DNA of 64,000 nt from Mugil cephalus. Taxonomy: Eukaryota > Chordata > Actinopteri > Mugiliformes > Mugilidae. The stretch covers positions 17,454,357 to 17,518,356 of the forward strand of contig NC_061789.1 of NCBI RefSeq assembly GCF_022458985.1, in the 5' to 3' direction. Under the pieces are notes generated by a model. That model was not told where the DNA came from. It saw nothing but the letters and a program-made list of their open reading frames with translations, and did not search any database. Position numbers and translations under genes: made by a program. Below, piece after piece: positions 19,501 through 32,458 of the stretch; the first letter of the stretch is position 1; each line of letters begins with the position of its first letter.

Positions 19501-22500
19501 AGTCATCCAAGTCATGGTAATCCAAAAGGTGTTAGAAGGAAAGGCACCTGGATTTCTTTAAGAAATCAGCTGCACCAGTTTCTGGTTATTACAGAAACAA
19601 GTCAAGCAAGTTTCTGATGGGTTTTACCCACACAGTTTTCCTGTTCAAACCACAACTTCCCACTAGTCTCTCAGAAATGAAGCAGCAACTTCAGCAAAAC
19701 GTCTTCAGGAAGTTCTACAAGTCCAGTTGCCTTTCTTCAACGCCTTTGGGATTAGAATCATACATATTTTGTTGTTAAATTATATTGTTGGTAAGCATCA
19801 CTAGTGATTTGAAGCCATTCATATCCTGACTGATCTTTAATGATAAATCAAAATGATTACTGTTAGCCTGAGGCCACATAACTTGTAAACACTAAAACAG
19901 GTAATTGCTTAAAAAAACGCATTTGCTCTTGTCACTGGTGTAGCCTGAACGTGTGCCTCTGAGTATCATTGATTTCAATATTTTTTATTAGTTGGTCTGA
20001 GTGTTTTTGTCATCCACAGCAATGTTTTGTTTTTCAGTTTAAGATCCCTGATTGGCAACCGTTTAAGCCATTCTTGTGAAACCCACAAAGCAGTAGTCAT
20101 AGTAAACACGTCAGTTTAATACAGGGTGACGATGTTGAGTTAGCTCGCTGATAATACACCCACTGATTGATCCACCCCATTAACACTGAACATTATCAGC
20201 ATCCCCTCCCTGCAAGATTTGAAAGAAGCTGCCACAGTTTGAACATTAATTGGTGTCTTTCTGGAGGTGAAGTCTACCATGAGGCCTTCAGAGCTCTGTA
20301 CACTAAAAATGACCAGTGCCACTCCTCTCACAACCTCCCTGCATGCCGTCTCCTTGGCTATATTTCCTATGATATAGCTTGTGGATCAGTTGTCTGTACA
20401 AGATAAGAAATCATTCAAAAATGTTTATTTCCTCGTTTCCTCCTAATCTCACACATCAGGCTTTTGACTATATGACGTCACAGGCCTAATTTCCTTCTCA
20501 GTTGTTTACTGCCAGAAACGACATTGATAAAGGGTTCATAGATAACACAGTGGCTCTCCTGTGCAAGCTTTATGCTTTATAAATATTGTCAATTCCCCTT
20601 TCTCTATGCAGCAGACCTGTATTTAAGTATTAAGGGCGCCGTGTTGATCTTTCCAAACAGCTAAAAAGAGCCTTTGTTAAGCATTTGGGTTCTTAGCTGC
20701 TCAGCGTAGGAAAAGGAAGGGTAGTCTGCAGGCCTGGCCCAGCTATGGCAATGTCCAGTAATTGTCTTGGCTTTAAGCTAGCTTAAGCTGCTGCTGGCAA
20801 AACCCTTTTAAATACTCTGGCTCTGACTCACGTCAACCCACCACCATGTTCCATATGGTCTGCCCAGGCAACAGCAGGAGACTTGTATAGAAGAGGAGGT
20901 CCTGCTGTGTGACTGTAATCTGTACAGCGGCCCCAGGACTCTCTGCGCCAATATTACAAATGACAACCAAGCACTCCCATGGTCGACAGTCCCTAGGCAC
21001 ATGGATAATTTCAAGCAGCTTTCTAAACATTCCCAGCTGATTAGAAAGTTAGATTATTCTCGTATCTGTAGAGTCAGTTGTGCAGCTGAACCCCACTGGC
21101 TTTATTGATTTATTGATTTAAGACTTTAGCCCCTTGTCATGCCACCTTTATGCGTCCGTATTTTGAACGGGTTCACATCAGAGTTCTGATTGATCCTTAT
21201 GTCTCTGATGGCCGGTCATGTGCATGCCATGTTTTCTGTTTTCATGACGCCCATTATCTATTTTATTGCGTGGGTTAGTCTAGTTTAGGCAATGCGATAG
21301 TGGACGTCCGTCAGGCTGTGAGACGGTCCCGCTGTGCGTCTCTAATCAGTATGTTTGGCTGCAGCTCAAGGACGGTGACAGCCATGTGGCCAACTCTTTC
21401 AGGGAGATGCAAGACTTCTCGGTTACAGGCTACTTATCCCACCGCGGCCTCACAGGACTTCCAGAGCTCAAATCGCAGCCGACAAGCAGACTATAACTAT
21501 ATACTCTAGAATCTGGAGTAAGTGGAACTCTAGAGTCTAGACCCAGATTCAGATCTGGAGGAAGCTGTCGGCTGCTACTGCTCACTGATTCCTGGCTTCC
21601 ACAAATGAAGTGGACGTCTCCATCATTAAAAAGGGTGTAGTTATAAAGTATTCAGCAGGCCCTTGCAGTCAGGTGCGGGCACATCTACCAAAAAGCACTC
21701 AGGCAACAACACCAAGTTGGCGTTCTGAATAATTCTAGTGGCATCTCTCTTCCCCTTGTGCCAGCACACCCACTTGTTCTTCTTCCTACCTCCTTCTAAG
21801 GTTGCCTCCCCTGTCACTGCCTCTATCAGTTTAGCCCATTTTACTCCCACTCAGATTCCTAATCCAGAACTAAGGGCACGGCTCATTCACTATTTGCTGC
21901 AGCACTTATGCACATGCCACTCACTTTCTGCCTCCATCCATCTGCGCTCCTATTTCCTGGGTGGGTGGAAAGATATCTGGCAGGCTCCACATAGTTCACT
22001 ATTGCATGTCAGCAGGCTGCTTCTGAGTTTAGCTCCATGTATGTAAAAAGTCATCCGGCAGCTCACGTCCATGGGTTCCCCGCTAGAAGACGGCGACGAA
22101 AACGCAGCACGCCAGGAGCCAGAGGAAGTTACACTTTGAAGACACCTGCCCGCATATCTTATCACGGGGCTGATTTTATTTGCTCTCATGACTTTCTGCT
22201 GCCGCCAGCAGCTGTAACGAATCTATTTTTAGCCCCACTAAAGCTCATGTTTTAGCTCATTTGTCTCAGGGGAGCTAGGTGTAAGACCAGCACTTCATGG
22301 CATTTCGGTCTGTTTACTGTGCGTGTGTAAGAACTTCCTGGAGTCTACAATGGTTGCCTGACAAAAACTTTGCGGGAAGTGGCTGTGGCTGACCAGTTCC
22401 AGCAACGTGTCCCTTTTACGCTAAGCTTGTGGCTTCCCGTTTTCTGTGCAGGCACTGGCGGCGTGCCGTATATCTTTTCATCTACAGAATGCAAATGCGC

Positions 22501-25500
22501 GTGTTTCTCTAAACATAAGCGCTTTAAAGGGACGCAGTTATTTCCCCCTTTGCGACGCCAGGCAGAGCTTCGGTTCTTTTGGACCAAATTTGGTCGTCGT
22601 GCTGCTCTGATGTCCTCTCTTGCTTCTCTCTCAGATGAAAAAAAACATAGAGACAAACATTGTGTTCACGACGAGGAAGAAGGAGTAAAACCCCAAAGCA
22701 AAAAAAAAAAGTCCCTTTTTGTTTGTTTGTAATTTGCTTTCCCCCTTATATTAAAATGTGTTCTATTGATGTCACTGCCAGCATCCTCAGCTATTGTTGA
22801 CTTTTCTGAGGGTGTTGGTATATCCCTCTGTCACTATCACTTCTTGTTGGTCACTGAAGAGTATTCATTATTCTAGATTCTGATCATTCTGTGAGAGGAT
22901 ATTTGCCTAACATGGGCTGAGTGGTTGTGCGTCATTGGCTCACTAGTTTGGGGGGGAAGATAAAATAACCTCATTCCTGATCTCAGGCTGCGACTGCCGT
23001 CCCAAACACACACACACACATCTCTCAGCGGCAGACAGGACCTACCAGCTGGGACGCCGATCAGGTCTCCCCACAATCTGAACAGTTGTAGTTGTCATCC
23101 ATCTTTCTGGCTGGCCAACAGAAATGTGTCCTCGTGCCACATCTCGACTCGGCGGAGGCCGCTGATACTCTCCACCCTGTTTATTCCAGCATTTGTAGCC
23201 ACACCCTTCTTCTATGAGGCCACAGCCAAAATAAAATGTTGGCCAAATGATTTGAGTTGGTGTATTAAGGGAAACTGTTATGCTGCCTAAGGTTATAAAT
23301 AAACTAGTAGCAATGTAGTGGGAATGGAGTAGTGTCCTGTTCTTTTAAGCTGGTCTGCGTTTGCAATCAGCAGCTCCAGCTGAAATACTGTACGTGTGCA
23401 GTTCTAACGAACATATTGTGTGCGTGTCAGCCCGTGTACAGTAGTAGTTGACCACACACTGAGCTTTTTCTTTTTTTTGGAGCATGATTAAGTTGAAACT
23501 GTTAATGTTTCATCCATACATTTGCTGTTAATGCGCGTAACCGTTAATTCTATAACTGGACACAGTGCGTGAGAAAGCGAAGTGGTCCGTGCAGGCCCTC
23601 GGTTGTGCAACAGTCAGGTTACCCCTGTGGTGTATTTCACCACCGCTGTGACAGCTTGCTGTTTTGCCACTGGTATGTGATTTATAGGGTGTCAGTGAGA
23701 TCTTACCAGGTCACTGTTGGGTTTTGGGTACCCTTCGCATTAGATTTTGCACGCTCAAGGATCTTTAGCAGGGTTATTCGATATATTAATAGTGTTATAA
23801 GTGTGAAAAGTATTAGTTTTAAAAGTGATATGTTTGGATGAACCTACTTTTAAGGCTTTTAAGTAACTCCTTCAAATGAGATCCAGACAGTCTTGTATAG
23901 CTCAGTCTGAAATAGCTCTTAGCATGTATTCAACTTTCACTTGACTTACTATCACACACAGGAGCTAAATTCAGAGCAAAGAGAAGCAGCGGGGATGATT
24001 CACTGGATGATTCACTGATTTTTCCCTCCGCATATAATTTGGCATAGGACCTAGTGGTCATTAATCATAGGACTAAGTCACTAGCAATGTGTTCCTGGGG
24101 ACTTTTCAGTTATGTAGATCAAAGCTGTTCAAATGGTTTACGTGTTCATGGCAGGACCTTCCAATTGATGCCAAAGCTCAAAGTAGTTTCAATCATTCAA
24201 GCACATGAATAAGACATTTGATATGAAAATTGTTAGGTGGGCTTGACTGAAGCTGCTCTCACTGCACCCCTTTGTCAGTATGAATGGCAGCACTGGACAG
24301 GAAGAGATAGTTATATAACATGTTCCAGTGTAGCTGCTGGTTCACACAGCAATGCAAATGGAAAAGTACATTTTCCACCTTTGCTCGGGACTAACCCTGC
24401 TGGGATTTCAGGGGATTCAGTGGCATGGATGTGGTAAGGCTGAGCTGTGGAAAAGGGCTTCCCCGTGTGTGTGAAATCACAAATCACTGTGACAGAAAAA
24501 CCAAGGAACTCCCTTCCTGTGGCCAGAACTGTAACATGACATCACCGTGTTGGCTGTGTGTTATACATAAGTCCCCTCACTGAATGAATCTGTCCATAGA
24601 CCGAGTGGGATTGCTTGTTAATCTTTCCGTTACACACAAGAAACTTGGTGCCATGACAATTTTGCATTGTGTTCTCTCAGTTTCGAGAGTCGCCCCCAAA
24701 AATGCCTGAGGTGGTAGGCGGCTCGCTAGTCCTCTGTGAATTGTGAGCCTTATTTAGGAGAGTGTGGGAGGCATCAATATTAATGACCGGAGCACATTAG
24801 CATCCTTATTTTAGCCTCCGAGCACTCTTTAGGGATCAAAGCATCACGATTCAGGCCTGTGCACGCAAACCTCCAGCTCTGCTTCACGTCAATCTTTCGT
24901 TTGCCCTTCTTTCACATCGTGGATGGGCACATGGGTCAGGGATATCACTCATTGTGAAGGCTAAGTTCGCAGCTGCAAGGCCTGGACAGGATCAGACAGC
25001 TGCTCCTGTGACTCACCAGAGAGGCCTTTCATCACACTGCCTGAGAAGGGATGATGTGTGTCTGCTTATCCACAGGCCTGCTGCACGTCTGCGTGCTTGA
25101 ATATGGACCAGAATCCTCCATATTATTGTGCGTGGATTCATTATCAGGTTACTCTTGTAGCATTTCCTGACTGACACTGACTGTGTAATTAATATTATTA
25201 CTAATAATGATATTCTACACATTTTATAAACGTGTTTTTATTAAAAATGCAATATATTACGACATTTGTATAGAGCGTATACCTCTCTAATACTTCACAT
25301 ACCTGCGTTAATAAAGTCTAATGCTCAACAACAGTACACAGACAACATATTTAAATTCCTCAGCAAGAATACAGAACCTTGTGGATTAGTGGCGGTATTG
25401 TAACTGCAGCCAGAGGAACAGAGAAGGTGATGGAGTCAGATACTGTAGATGCCATCGGCTTTAGTCAAAGCTGCTGCTGTGGTCTCAGTATAGGACTGAT

Positions 25501-28500
25501 TGAGGGTACTGTTTTCCTCCGTTGTCCATGGTAACAGTCGGTGGTTACATGATCCCCAAGCCCTTGTATGAGTCAGACCGACAACATTTACTCTCTGGTG
25601 ATATTTAGACAATGAAAAGGCACTGCTTTTGTTCTGTGCGTGGTCTAAATTACTCTTGAAGGCTCGTTTTCACAGTTGGTTTGAAAAATGCCCACAAATG
25701 GATTATCGCCCTCATGGGTGATGATTCTTCTTCTGGCTGCATCTTAGCCTCCTCAATGCTCGTCTCTCAGTTGGCTTTTCCTCGATTTAGGCTTCCCCCC
25801 CCTCATTCTGCTGGGACTTTTTAATTGCATCTCCTGTGTTGTGAACCTTTAGAAAGCCGGGGCGCCTCAAACAGTTGTTGACTTGTCTGAGCAAATCAAA
25901 TGAACACTTCAGAGATCACAGTCTTCCCACCCGATTTTTCCATGAGGTACGGTTCGCACCGTGGTCGGGGGAAAGAAGCAACAGACCTTCTTCTCATCGA
26001 GTAGAGCACGCACATTCCCCTGGTCGGTAAACACACACATAGTGCCTAATTTTCCACTTCTGGTAAGTGGGAGGAGAGAGGAAGGTAACACAGGGACACT
26101 GATGTACTGACTGTATTAGTGCTCAGTTCTCCGTCTCGGTGTTGGTAATTAGGGCTGGAAGCCCAAACACTGATACTATCACAATTTCCACAGAATGAGT
26201 CAGGTTTTCAGAATGTAAACAGGGAAACGCTCCAAAAGGCAAAGTTCCCATGGGCCTGGAAAATATAAATATGATATGCAACGATATCTTTGTATGTCTT
26301 TGTAATTAGCTTACCAGGTTAGAGGCAATTCAGTATCACTATTATGTCAATTTTCCATCTGAGGATATTGAACGGCTGATTTACCAAACTGCGCTTTCTC
26401 ATTTGCTCCGCAACAGTACCTTTTCCAGTAAATGCTTTCAGAGAGCAGGCCATGTGTCAGGATGTGCACAATTTATTTTTGTCGTATTGTAACGCGCTCG
26501 CAGCAACTGAGAATCTCCCGTCAGTGGGATATATTGTTGTAGGGAGGTTCAGCTGTTTATCCCTCTGAACTACCACCCACCAGAGACAACACAAGGAGGG
26601 GGTTGCTATGGCAACGGGGCGCTGTGTTTATCTGTTGCTGTGCGGCAGGGAAGGGTCCTGTTTTGGTGGGTCGGGTGGCAGGTAGCCAGAGAACGGTAGA
26701 TGGAATCCTGAGAGAGGGAAAGGCCAGCTCAAAATAAACCCATACAGAGCGGGTCGGCCATATCTGCGACATACGCAGCGCCAGATAAGGAAGCAATCTC
26801 CGTTTTACGATAGGATCGTATGGCAATATTTGAACAACCAAGGGAGATGTGCTGTTTATGTAGTGTGATGGGGTCTTATAGTAAGCGGAGTGTAACTATA
26901 GCTGTTGATCTGGGAGAAAATATCTTACATGTGAAATTATCTGCAATTGTGTATTTGCTGTGAGGACAATTTTTCTTCATATTAAGTGACTCACATTGCT
27001 GTCTGAACTGAATGATCACGTGTTTGTGACTGCCTTATCATTATCGAATACAATACGTATAAAGAGGATGCAGTTTTTTTGTGCGTTTGTTCCTTGAGAT
27101 GAGAAAAGAGAGAAAACGTGGATTAGAGAGTATACCACTGTCGTCAACGGTTTAAACTGGACATCAAGGGAGAAGTAGTAACATTTTCACTGTCCACTGT
27201 GCAGCAACAATTTAAAAGGCACAGTCTCCCTTAGTTTTGTGGAGATGGTGATGGTGCAAGAGGAAAGTTCGCAAAAAGCTCTGAGGTGTAGCGGGATGGG
27301 ACCAGTGATCCCTCCGGGAGTCATAGACATTCTGTTGCAGAACACATTCTTCGCGTAGTACAGCTTCCCCCTGTGTGAATATCTGGTACCACGCTGACAG
27401 TCTTGCCAAACAGCATGTAAATATGGTTGCTACGGCAATTGTTGATTTGCAGCTGTCAGCGTTACAGCAGTATGGTCTTTGTTTATATGAGTAATGTGTC
27501 CCTTAAACTGTCAAAGGGTAGGAAAGGATGTAGAAATAAATCAGGGGAACTGGTTTTAGAAGAGGCTACATGAAGTACAGATTGTATGGTCCTTCTTCTG
27601 GGTGCCCATATACACATATTTTTGACCACTGAAACTGTGCTAACGGCCGAGGATAAAGATCGTCTTATATTTAATCTTATGTAGTTTGTAGATAATGTGT
27701 ACATTTTCAAAACTTTCCTGTATATAGAATGTAAGCTGTAAATCGCTGCTGTAAGACCCAATACAGAAAAGATTGCTAAATGACAGGAAATGCAAATGTG
27801 GTTACATGCAACACTTTGTTGGTTTTAGTTTCGACATGACTGTTGCAGATTATATGGGTTTTCTTTGAAGAACAATAGTTTTGTTATTATTCTTACATAC
27901 TACATATGACTGATATGCAATGATAGTTCTCCTGCTTTCTTATTCTATTTCTTACTACACCTTAACTGGCTGGCACATTGTTGTTGACATATGATTGACA
28001 CCACTAGATGGCACTCTGCACCAGCTACATGCAGTGAACTTTTGTGCCCACAGAAGGTGTGAATGACACATGACTCTGCAAAGTATCATGCTCACATTTT
28101 CAGTTTCATATCTAGCAAGAAGGTCCATAATAATGGCTCAATTATCAACATGTTAAATTAAATACTTTAATTCACATGAAAGATACAAATATTATCCGTG
28201 GAGCCCCATGTCTGCTAACACTGGTGTGAACGTTTAATTAAGGGTGATATTCAATACACACTGTGTAATTTCTTGATATAGAGCTAATGGGCTTTTGTCT
28301 TTCTTCTCTGTCCTGTTTTGCACCCATAGGACCAAGTGAAGGCACCAAAGGCGTCTAAAGTCAAGACAGCAGAGACGGTAGTTGAGGGTACAGCAGTGGA
28401 AGGCCTTGAGAAAATACCTGAGGAGGGACAAGAGGGTTTACCAGTCAGTCTCAACTCGGATGAAGAGGTGGAGGTGGAGGATATAATCCACGAGACTCGT

Positions 28501-29097
28501 AAAAAGCGCTTCCAACGTACAACCAAACAGCAAGTGGACAGCCTAAAGAAAGTCTTCTCCAAAGAAGAAATTGAGAAGACCAAATTAAAGACCAAGGAAA
28601 ACTTGGAGAAGACCAGGCAGAAAACCCGCGAGAACCTGGAGAAGACGAGACAGAAAACCCGTGACAACCTGGAGAAAACCAAGCACAGTCTGGAGAAGAA
28701 GATCGGCAAGCTCGGGACCCGCATGACCCCCAACATGGAACGAAGGGCAAAGATGAAGAGCTCTAAAGAGAAGGTTAAGAAGTCCCTCACCCCTGACCAT
28801 AAAGTGTACGCCCGCTCCAAGACCACCGTGTACCGCGTTCCCCCGTTTACCTTCCACGTTAAGAAGATCCGAGATGGGGAGGCGGAGGTCGTGCAGAACA
28901 CAGAGATGGAGGAGGTGGCCGACGCCGAGATTCAGCCCGAGGGAGACGAGAACGGGCTGGGTGTGCATGTGGAGGTGGAAGAAGGGGAGCTGGTGTGTGT
29001 CGACAGCCCGGAGATGGATACTCTGCTGGAGGTGACTGAGGACACTCAGCTGGTCAGTGTGGAGCCAGACCACCTAAAGAAGGCCCAAAGCGACTAG
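16520..29097 (+). CDS. cavin1: Caveolae-associated protein 1 (cavin-1/PTRF)
   Basis: Cavin-1 coats caveolae at the plasma membrane: it trimerises, binds phosphatidylserine/PIP2 and recruits other cavins. There are two coding exons, 16520-17029 and 28330-29097 (donor CAG|GTGAAG, acceptor CCCATAG|GACC). They join between codons to give 425 residues (human 390). Residues 36-41 form an acidic run (DDDDDDE start). HR1, the trimeric coiled coil, spans about 64-165 (VLSLLDKIIGVVDKIQ ... RRNFKVLIYQ). A basic patch RKKRFQR is at about 227-233. Three perfect-length 11-residue repeats (253-285) lie in HR2, and the conserved TPDHKVYARSKTTVYRVPPF block is near 322-341. The C-terminus ends in acidic sequence and QSD. 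The intron is 11.3 kb. Teleosts have a and b copies; which one this is cannot be decided here. Confidence 0.97.
18727..18754 (+). repeat. (TG)n microsatellite
   Basis: An uninterrupted TG dinucleotide run of about 14 units inside the cavin1 intron. Confidence 0.9.
19101..19469. mobile_element. MITE with perfect 17-bp terminal inverted repeats
   Basis: TAGAGATCGACTGATAT at 19101-19117 is perfectly inverted at 19453-19469. The element is 369 bp and has no coding capacity. If the outer TA pairs are the target duplication, the ends look Tc1/mariner-like; no 8-bp duplication as in hAT elements is seen. A second pair of GGCCGATA/TATCGGCC motifs lies just inside the ends. Confidence 0.8.
19487..19752. 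mobile_element. Second inverted-repeat element with flanking direct repeats
   Basis: Near the left end, GTAATCCAAAAGGTGTT...GGAAAGGCACCTGG is an imperfect inverse of CCAGTTGCCTTTCTTCAACGCCTTTGGGATTA at the right end. The block is flanked by near-identical 15-base direct repeats (TAGAATCATATATGT at 19472-19486 and TAGAATCATACATAT at 19753-19767) that look like a target-site duplication. The core resembles a dispersed fish repeat I recognise in general form but cannot name. Confidence 0.6.
28001..28015 (+). promoter_or_regulatory. CTCF-like motif in cavin1 intron
   Basis: CCACTAGATGGCACT matches the CTCF core at every informative position. It is plus-oriented and lies 315 bases before cavin1 exon 2. 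Confidence 0.45.
28576..28674 (+). repeat. cavin1: Three coding 33-nt repeats (11-residue units) in cavin1
   Basis: Residues 253-285 are KTKLKTKENLE, KTRQKTRENLE and KTRQKTRDNLE, followed by a partial unit KTKHSLEKK. Human cavin-1 has two full units at this place. The family literature describes this undecad region (UC1) as binding phosphatidylserine and varying in copy number between vertebrates. The second and third units are also very similar at the DNA level. Confidence 0.9.
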
Positions 29098-31400
29098 ACC
29101 CTCCCACATGGCTGTAAAGGAAGACATACAAGGATGATAAGGAGGAAAACAAGATTCTTGAGTCTAATCACAAGGACACAGTGTGGGTCGTAGAGACATG
29201 ATCGTGACGTACATGACATCTAACTTGTTTTCCGTTCTCTTTTTATTGTACCCAACAGGGATGACTTTCGTATTTGCTCATATTTAGCATGTACAAAAAA
29301 GAAAAAGAAAACAAAAACAAAGCTAGCATTAGCATTACCAATATTTGCTGTTTGTTGTTGGTTTGATTAATTGTGTGGCTATAAGAACAGAGGTATAAAT
29401 AGTCCTTGCTATTAAGATGTAATGTTTAGTTTTTCACATGTATTACATGCACATTAATATGTATGGCAAAAGAAAGTTGTTGGCAGGATTCATGTTTGTA
29501 CGGGATGGTGTAAGTAATGTAATGTGCATGAAACAAAATGTAAACAAGAAGGCAAGTCTTAGGCCCACAGAAAATGAAAGAAGAACAAGGCAGGAGGAGA
29601 AAGTACAAATGCAACTGGACTTAAAATTTTACCCCTGATAATCAAAAACCACACTTTCTCAAGCCTGGTGCCAAAGGTCACAGTGTAGTTGTGATTTGTC
29701 ATTGTAGAAGACTGAAGTGTCAATGTGTAACGTGTAATAAATCATTTTGGGAACACTGAAACTGACAAATTGAGAATCGAAATGTGTAAACATTTATGGG
29801 TAACGCCAGAAAGAAAAACACACTGTTGTGCAATCAAGGCCAAATGTTTTATCTTTTTGAGGACAGCATGTCGACATCCTGTATGTACATTATCTGTGCT
29901 TTGATATAAAACATTGTATGATCCTTAAACGACCTACCCCTGAATTTTTATGTTGAAGAATATCTTTTGCTTCTCTGTTCCATGTCCCTAACTTATAAAT
30001 GAAAAGATTTTGAGCTGTAATTTAATGAAAAACTTGAAGTTGATAGTAAGGAAATTTAGAATGGAACCTTTGTTGCGACCTTTACAGTTCATGCTTAAAA
30101 GCGTGGTTTCATTATCACTTAGTGTAATACACTGATTTACGGTAATATTTCTTGCATCTGGACATGAGGTACTCGCCAACTTTCCCATATCACACTACTG
30201 CAAAGAGAGAAAGAAAAATGAGTGTGTCACCATGGCCACAGCTCATCTCGGTACATTTGCACATCCCTATTAAATTTTTCAAGGTAATTGCAGGCAGAAC
30301 AGCGAGACGACAGTTTAATGACTGACTACGTAAGGCGTGGGGCGGCAAATGTCATCTGCATGTGGTTCAAGGAAAACAGCACTCTGTCAGATATTATGAA
30401 TGGCGTGGCGCTTTAATAAATGTCAGAACCGTATGATCTAGTCCACCAATGTTTTTGAAATGCGATCCCAAAATAACGTGGTCAATATAAGTTAAAGATG
30501 GTTGCGCGGATTGAAGGGAAGTGATTATTCTTGTAATTATTCTGAGCTTGATGTTTAATTCCAGTGGCGGTGTTCAGTAATTTCCACTCCTGATTTTGTA
30601 TGTTGGGCACGCAGGGCTCTGGACAGCACAGGGTTAACGTATAGCTTCCATTTACATCCTTAGAGACGTGTGTGACCTTGATGCGGTGTAGGCGCAGAGA
30701 AGCCCACTGTGTAGCAGGGAACACCATTAAAATAATCAATGGGAAGGAAACGCAATTAAGGAGAGAGCTCTCCCTGAGCACTGAGCTGGCTAGAGAACAG
30801 CCAGAAAGACCGAGGAGAAGGATGGTGAGGCATATTGTGCTTACCGTTAACCAAAACATCAAGTGGTAGAAAACATAAATCCTTGATAGGCCTGTTAAAT
30901 CACAGGCATTTTTATAGCATCAACTTCTCTTTGTTTATTTTATACATGCATATTATATATATATTATACATTTTGATCCCATGTATAGTTTGCCTTGCTA
31001 CTAAATACTGAACATAGCTATAATATAGAGCATCTATAATATGGAGCATGCCATTCATAGGTTACAAATTGTCGTGTAGGAAAAAAGTCAGCCACACTGT
31101 TGCACATAATGTGAGACATAAATGCTTCTGTGTTACTGATTTATACTCAAATAAAAAAAAAGGGAAACTTGAGTGGTTCTGTTGTATTAAGGCCTATTTG
31201 CCCTAACCCAACCAGTATAAATAAAGAGTTTATGAGGAATGCCCTGCCTGGTATTTAATTTCCCTAAAATATATTTACCTTTTATATACCTGATTGCACT
31301 CTACATGTGTCAGATTGTATGTTTTATTCTATTATGTGAGTATAAGCTTTGTAAATCTGACAATGGATACTGATACCCGGGAGTCAATAATAAAGCACTG
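29098..31400 (+). other. cavin1 3' UTR and cavin1-stat3 intergenic sequence
   Basis: A canonical AATAAA at 29736-29741 would give a 3' UTR of about 660 bases. Further AATAAA signals near 31.22 kb and at 31389-31394 allow a UTR of up to 2.3 kb, closer to the length of the mammalian one. No coding sequence is recognised between the stop and the stat3 promoter. Confidence 0.5.
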
Positions 31401-31414
31401 GTGTTATTAAACTC

Positions 31415-31720
31415 TTGATGACGTCGACATTGCCAGTAACTCAGATGACTTCCAGGCTAGCTGTTCCGTCGAAATGCGCGCCCTCCCTCGGAAACAACTA
31501 TAAGTCGTGCCTACTCTTAACTCCGCCAGCAGGGAGGGTTTAATTGAGGGAACAGCTCAATTGCGACAGCAGTAAACATGGCCTCCTCAACCAACCTCAC
31601 TGCGATGTCCCGCCTCCTCTCCTCATAAACTGCATTCTGATTGGCTAAATACCAAAGATACGGCCTGGTGTTGGTAGGTTTAGGTGTCAATAAAGCACTT
31701 ACCAGAGTTTGTCTGGCTGG
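31415..31720 (+). promoter_or_regulatory. stat3: Candidate stat3 promoter
   Basis: The block upstream of the non-coding exon contains TGACGTCG (31419-31426, a CRE with one mismatch), TTCCGTCGAA (31464-31473, a STAT-type inverted repeat with a four-base spacer) and an inverted CCAAT box ATTGG near 31.64 kb. It is richer in CpG than its surroundings. In mammals STAT3 regulates its own promoter through an adjoining STAT site and CRE; the parallel here is inference. Confidence 0.4.
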
Positions 31721-31959
31721 AAAGACTGCAATGTAGGGTATGGGTTGGACGAAAAGAGCTGTGCTTGCGTCGGGGAAGTGTTTCTCGTGTCGGCGAGAGA
31801 AGATTCACAGTTAGGCTCTTTTTTTAGTGCGTTCTCCCTCGTTTCCGCGGATTCAGTTTTTAGAAAAGTCCTCGCTGACTGTTGTAGTCAGTGTATTTTA
31901 GTAAAAAAAAACTACTGATTTTGGCGGAAAAACTTCTCAAAAAACTGACTGCGAGTTTG
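31720..31959 (+). other. stat3: stat3 non-coding first exon
   Basis: A consensus donor (GTTTG|GTAAGTGACC) follows a stretch that fits an untranslated leader exon, as in other vertebrate STAT3 genes. The start is approximate. If transcription begins far enough upstream, a 69-codon open frame from an ATG at 31709 would lie in the leader. Confidence 0.55.
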
Positions 31960-32458
31960 GTAAGTGACCATAATTTGACTTCTGCTTTTGGTTTTTATTT
32001 AACTAATTTCATAGGTCTGAGATTGGATCGTTGTCACCATTATGCCACGGCATGTCACATTAATGCATGGCTACCCCCCGTTAGCCATAACGCTACTAAA
32101 CTACAGATGCTGCAGTGCGACCGAGTTATAAGTTATTCATGATGTAGAAACACTGTGTGCCAACCGTGGTACATACGTTATAAACGTGTTATAACATAAC
32201 GGTAGCTTCCCACTTCTTCTTGCTTTTTTTGTGAAGTTAATAATATCACAACCAGGACACCTGGTCCTGTTGTATTAACTGTATGTTTTTCTAATTTCCT
32301 CGTCTGCCTTGGATCGCGTAACTTAATTAAAAATGACAACACATTAGGTGTTTGAAGGCGACTTTGCCGTGATTCTTATCTGAATTAAGTAGCACACTGG
32401 CATGGCATTGTTTTGTGTTCGCCTTCTCTTGTCACGCCCATTTCTATCCCATCTGCAG

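Larger units (their letters stand above)
17030..28329 (+). other. cavin1: cavin1 intron (11.3 kb)
   Basis: No nested coding gene is recognised. Contents I can support are a (TG)n tract near 18.73-18.75 kb, two adjacent inverted-repeat elements at 19.10-19.75 kb, and a CTCF-like motif at 28.0 kb. Open frames in this stretch (for example 21641-22046 and 22345-22732) lack splice sites, family similarity or coding-like composition. Confidence 0.75.

Noticed and set aside
21641..21850. Minus-strand 69-codon frame with a GEATLEGGRKKNKW motif as a transposase relic
   Set aside because: The composition hints at a mobile-element protein, but I cannot match it to a family and no ends or duplications are visible.
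28284..28901. 205-codon open frame on the minus strand, and other long antisense frames
   Set aside because: It lies opposite cavin1 exon 2, whose sense frame is unmistakable. The antisense frame is a by-product of the lysine/glutamate-rich repeats.
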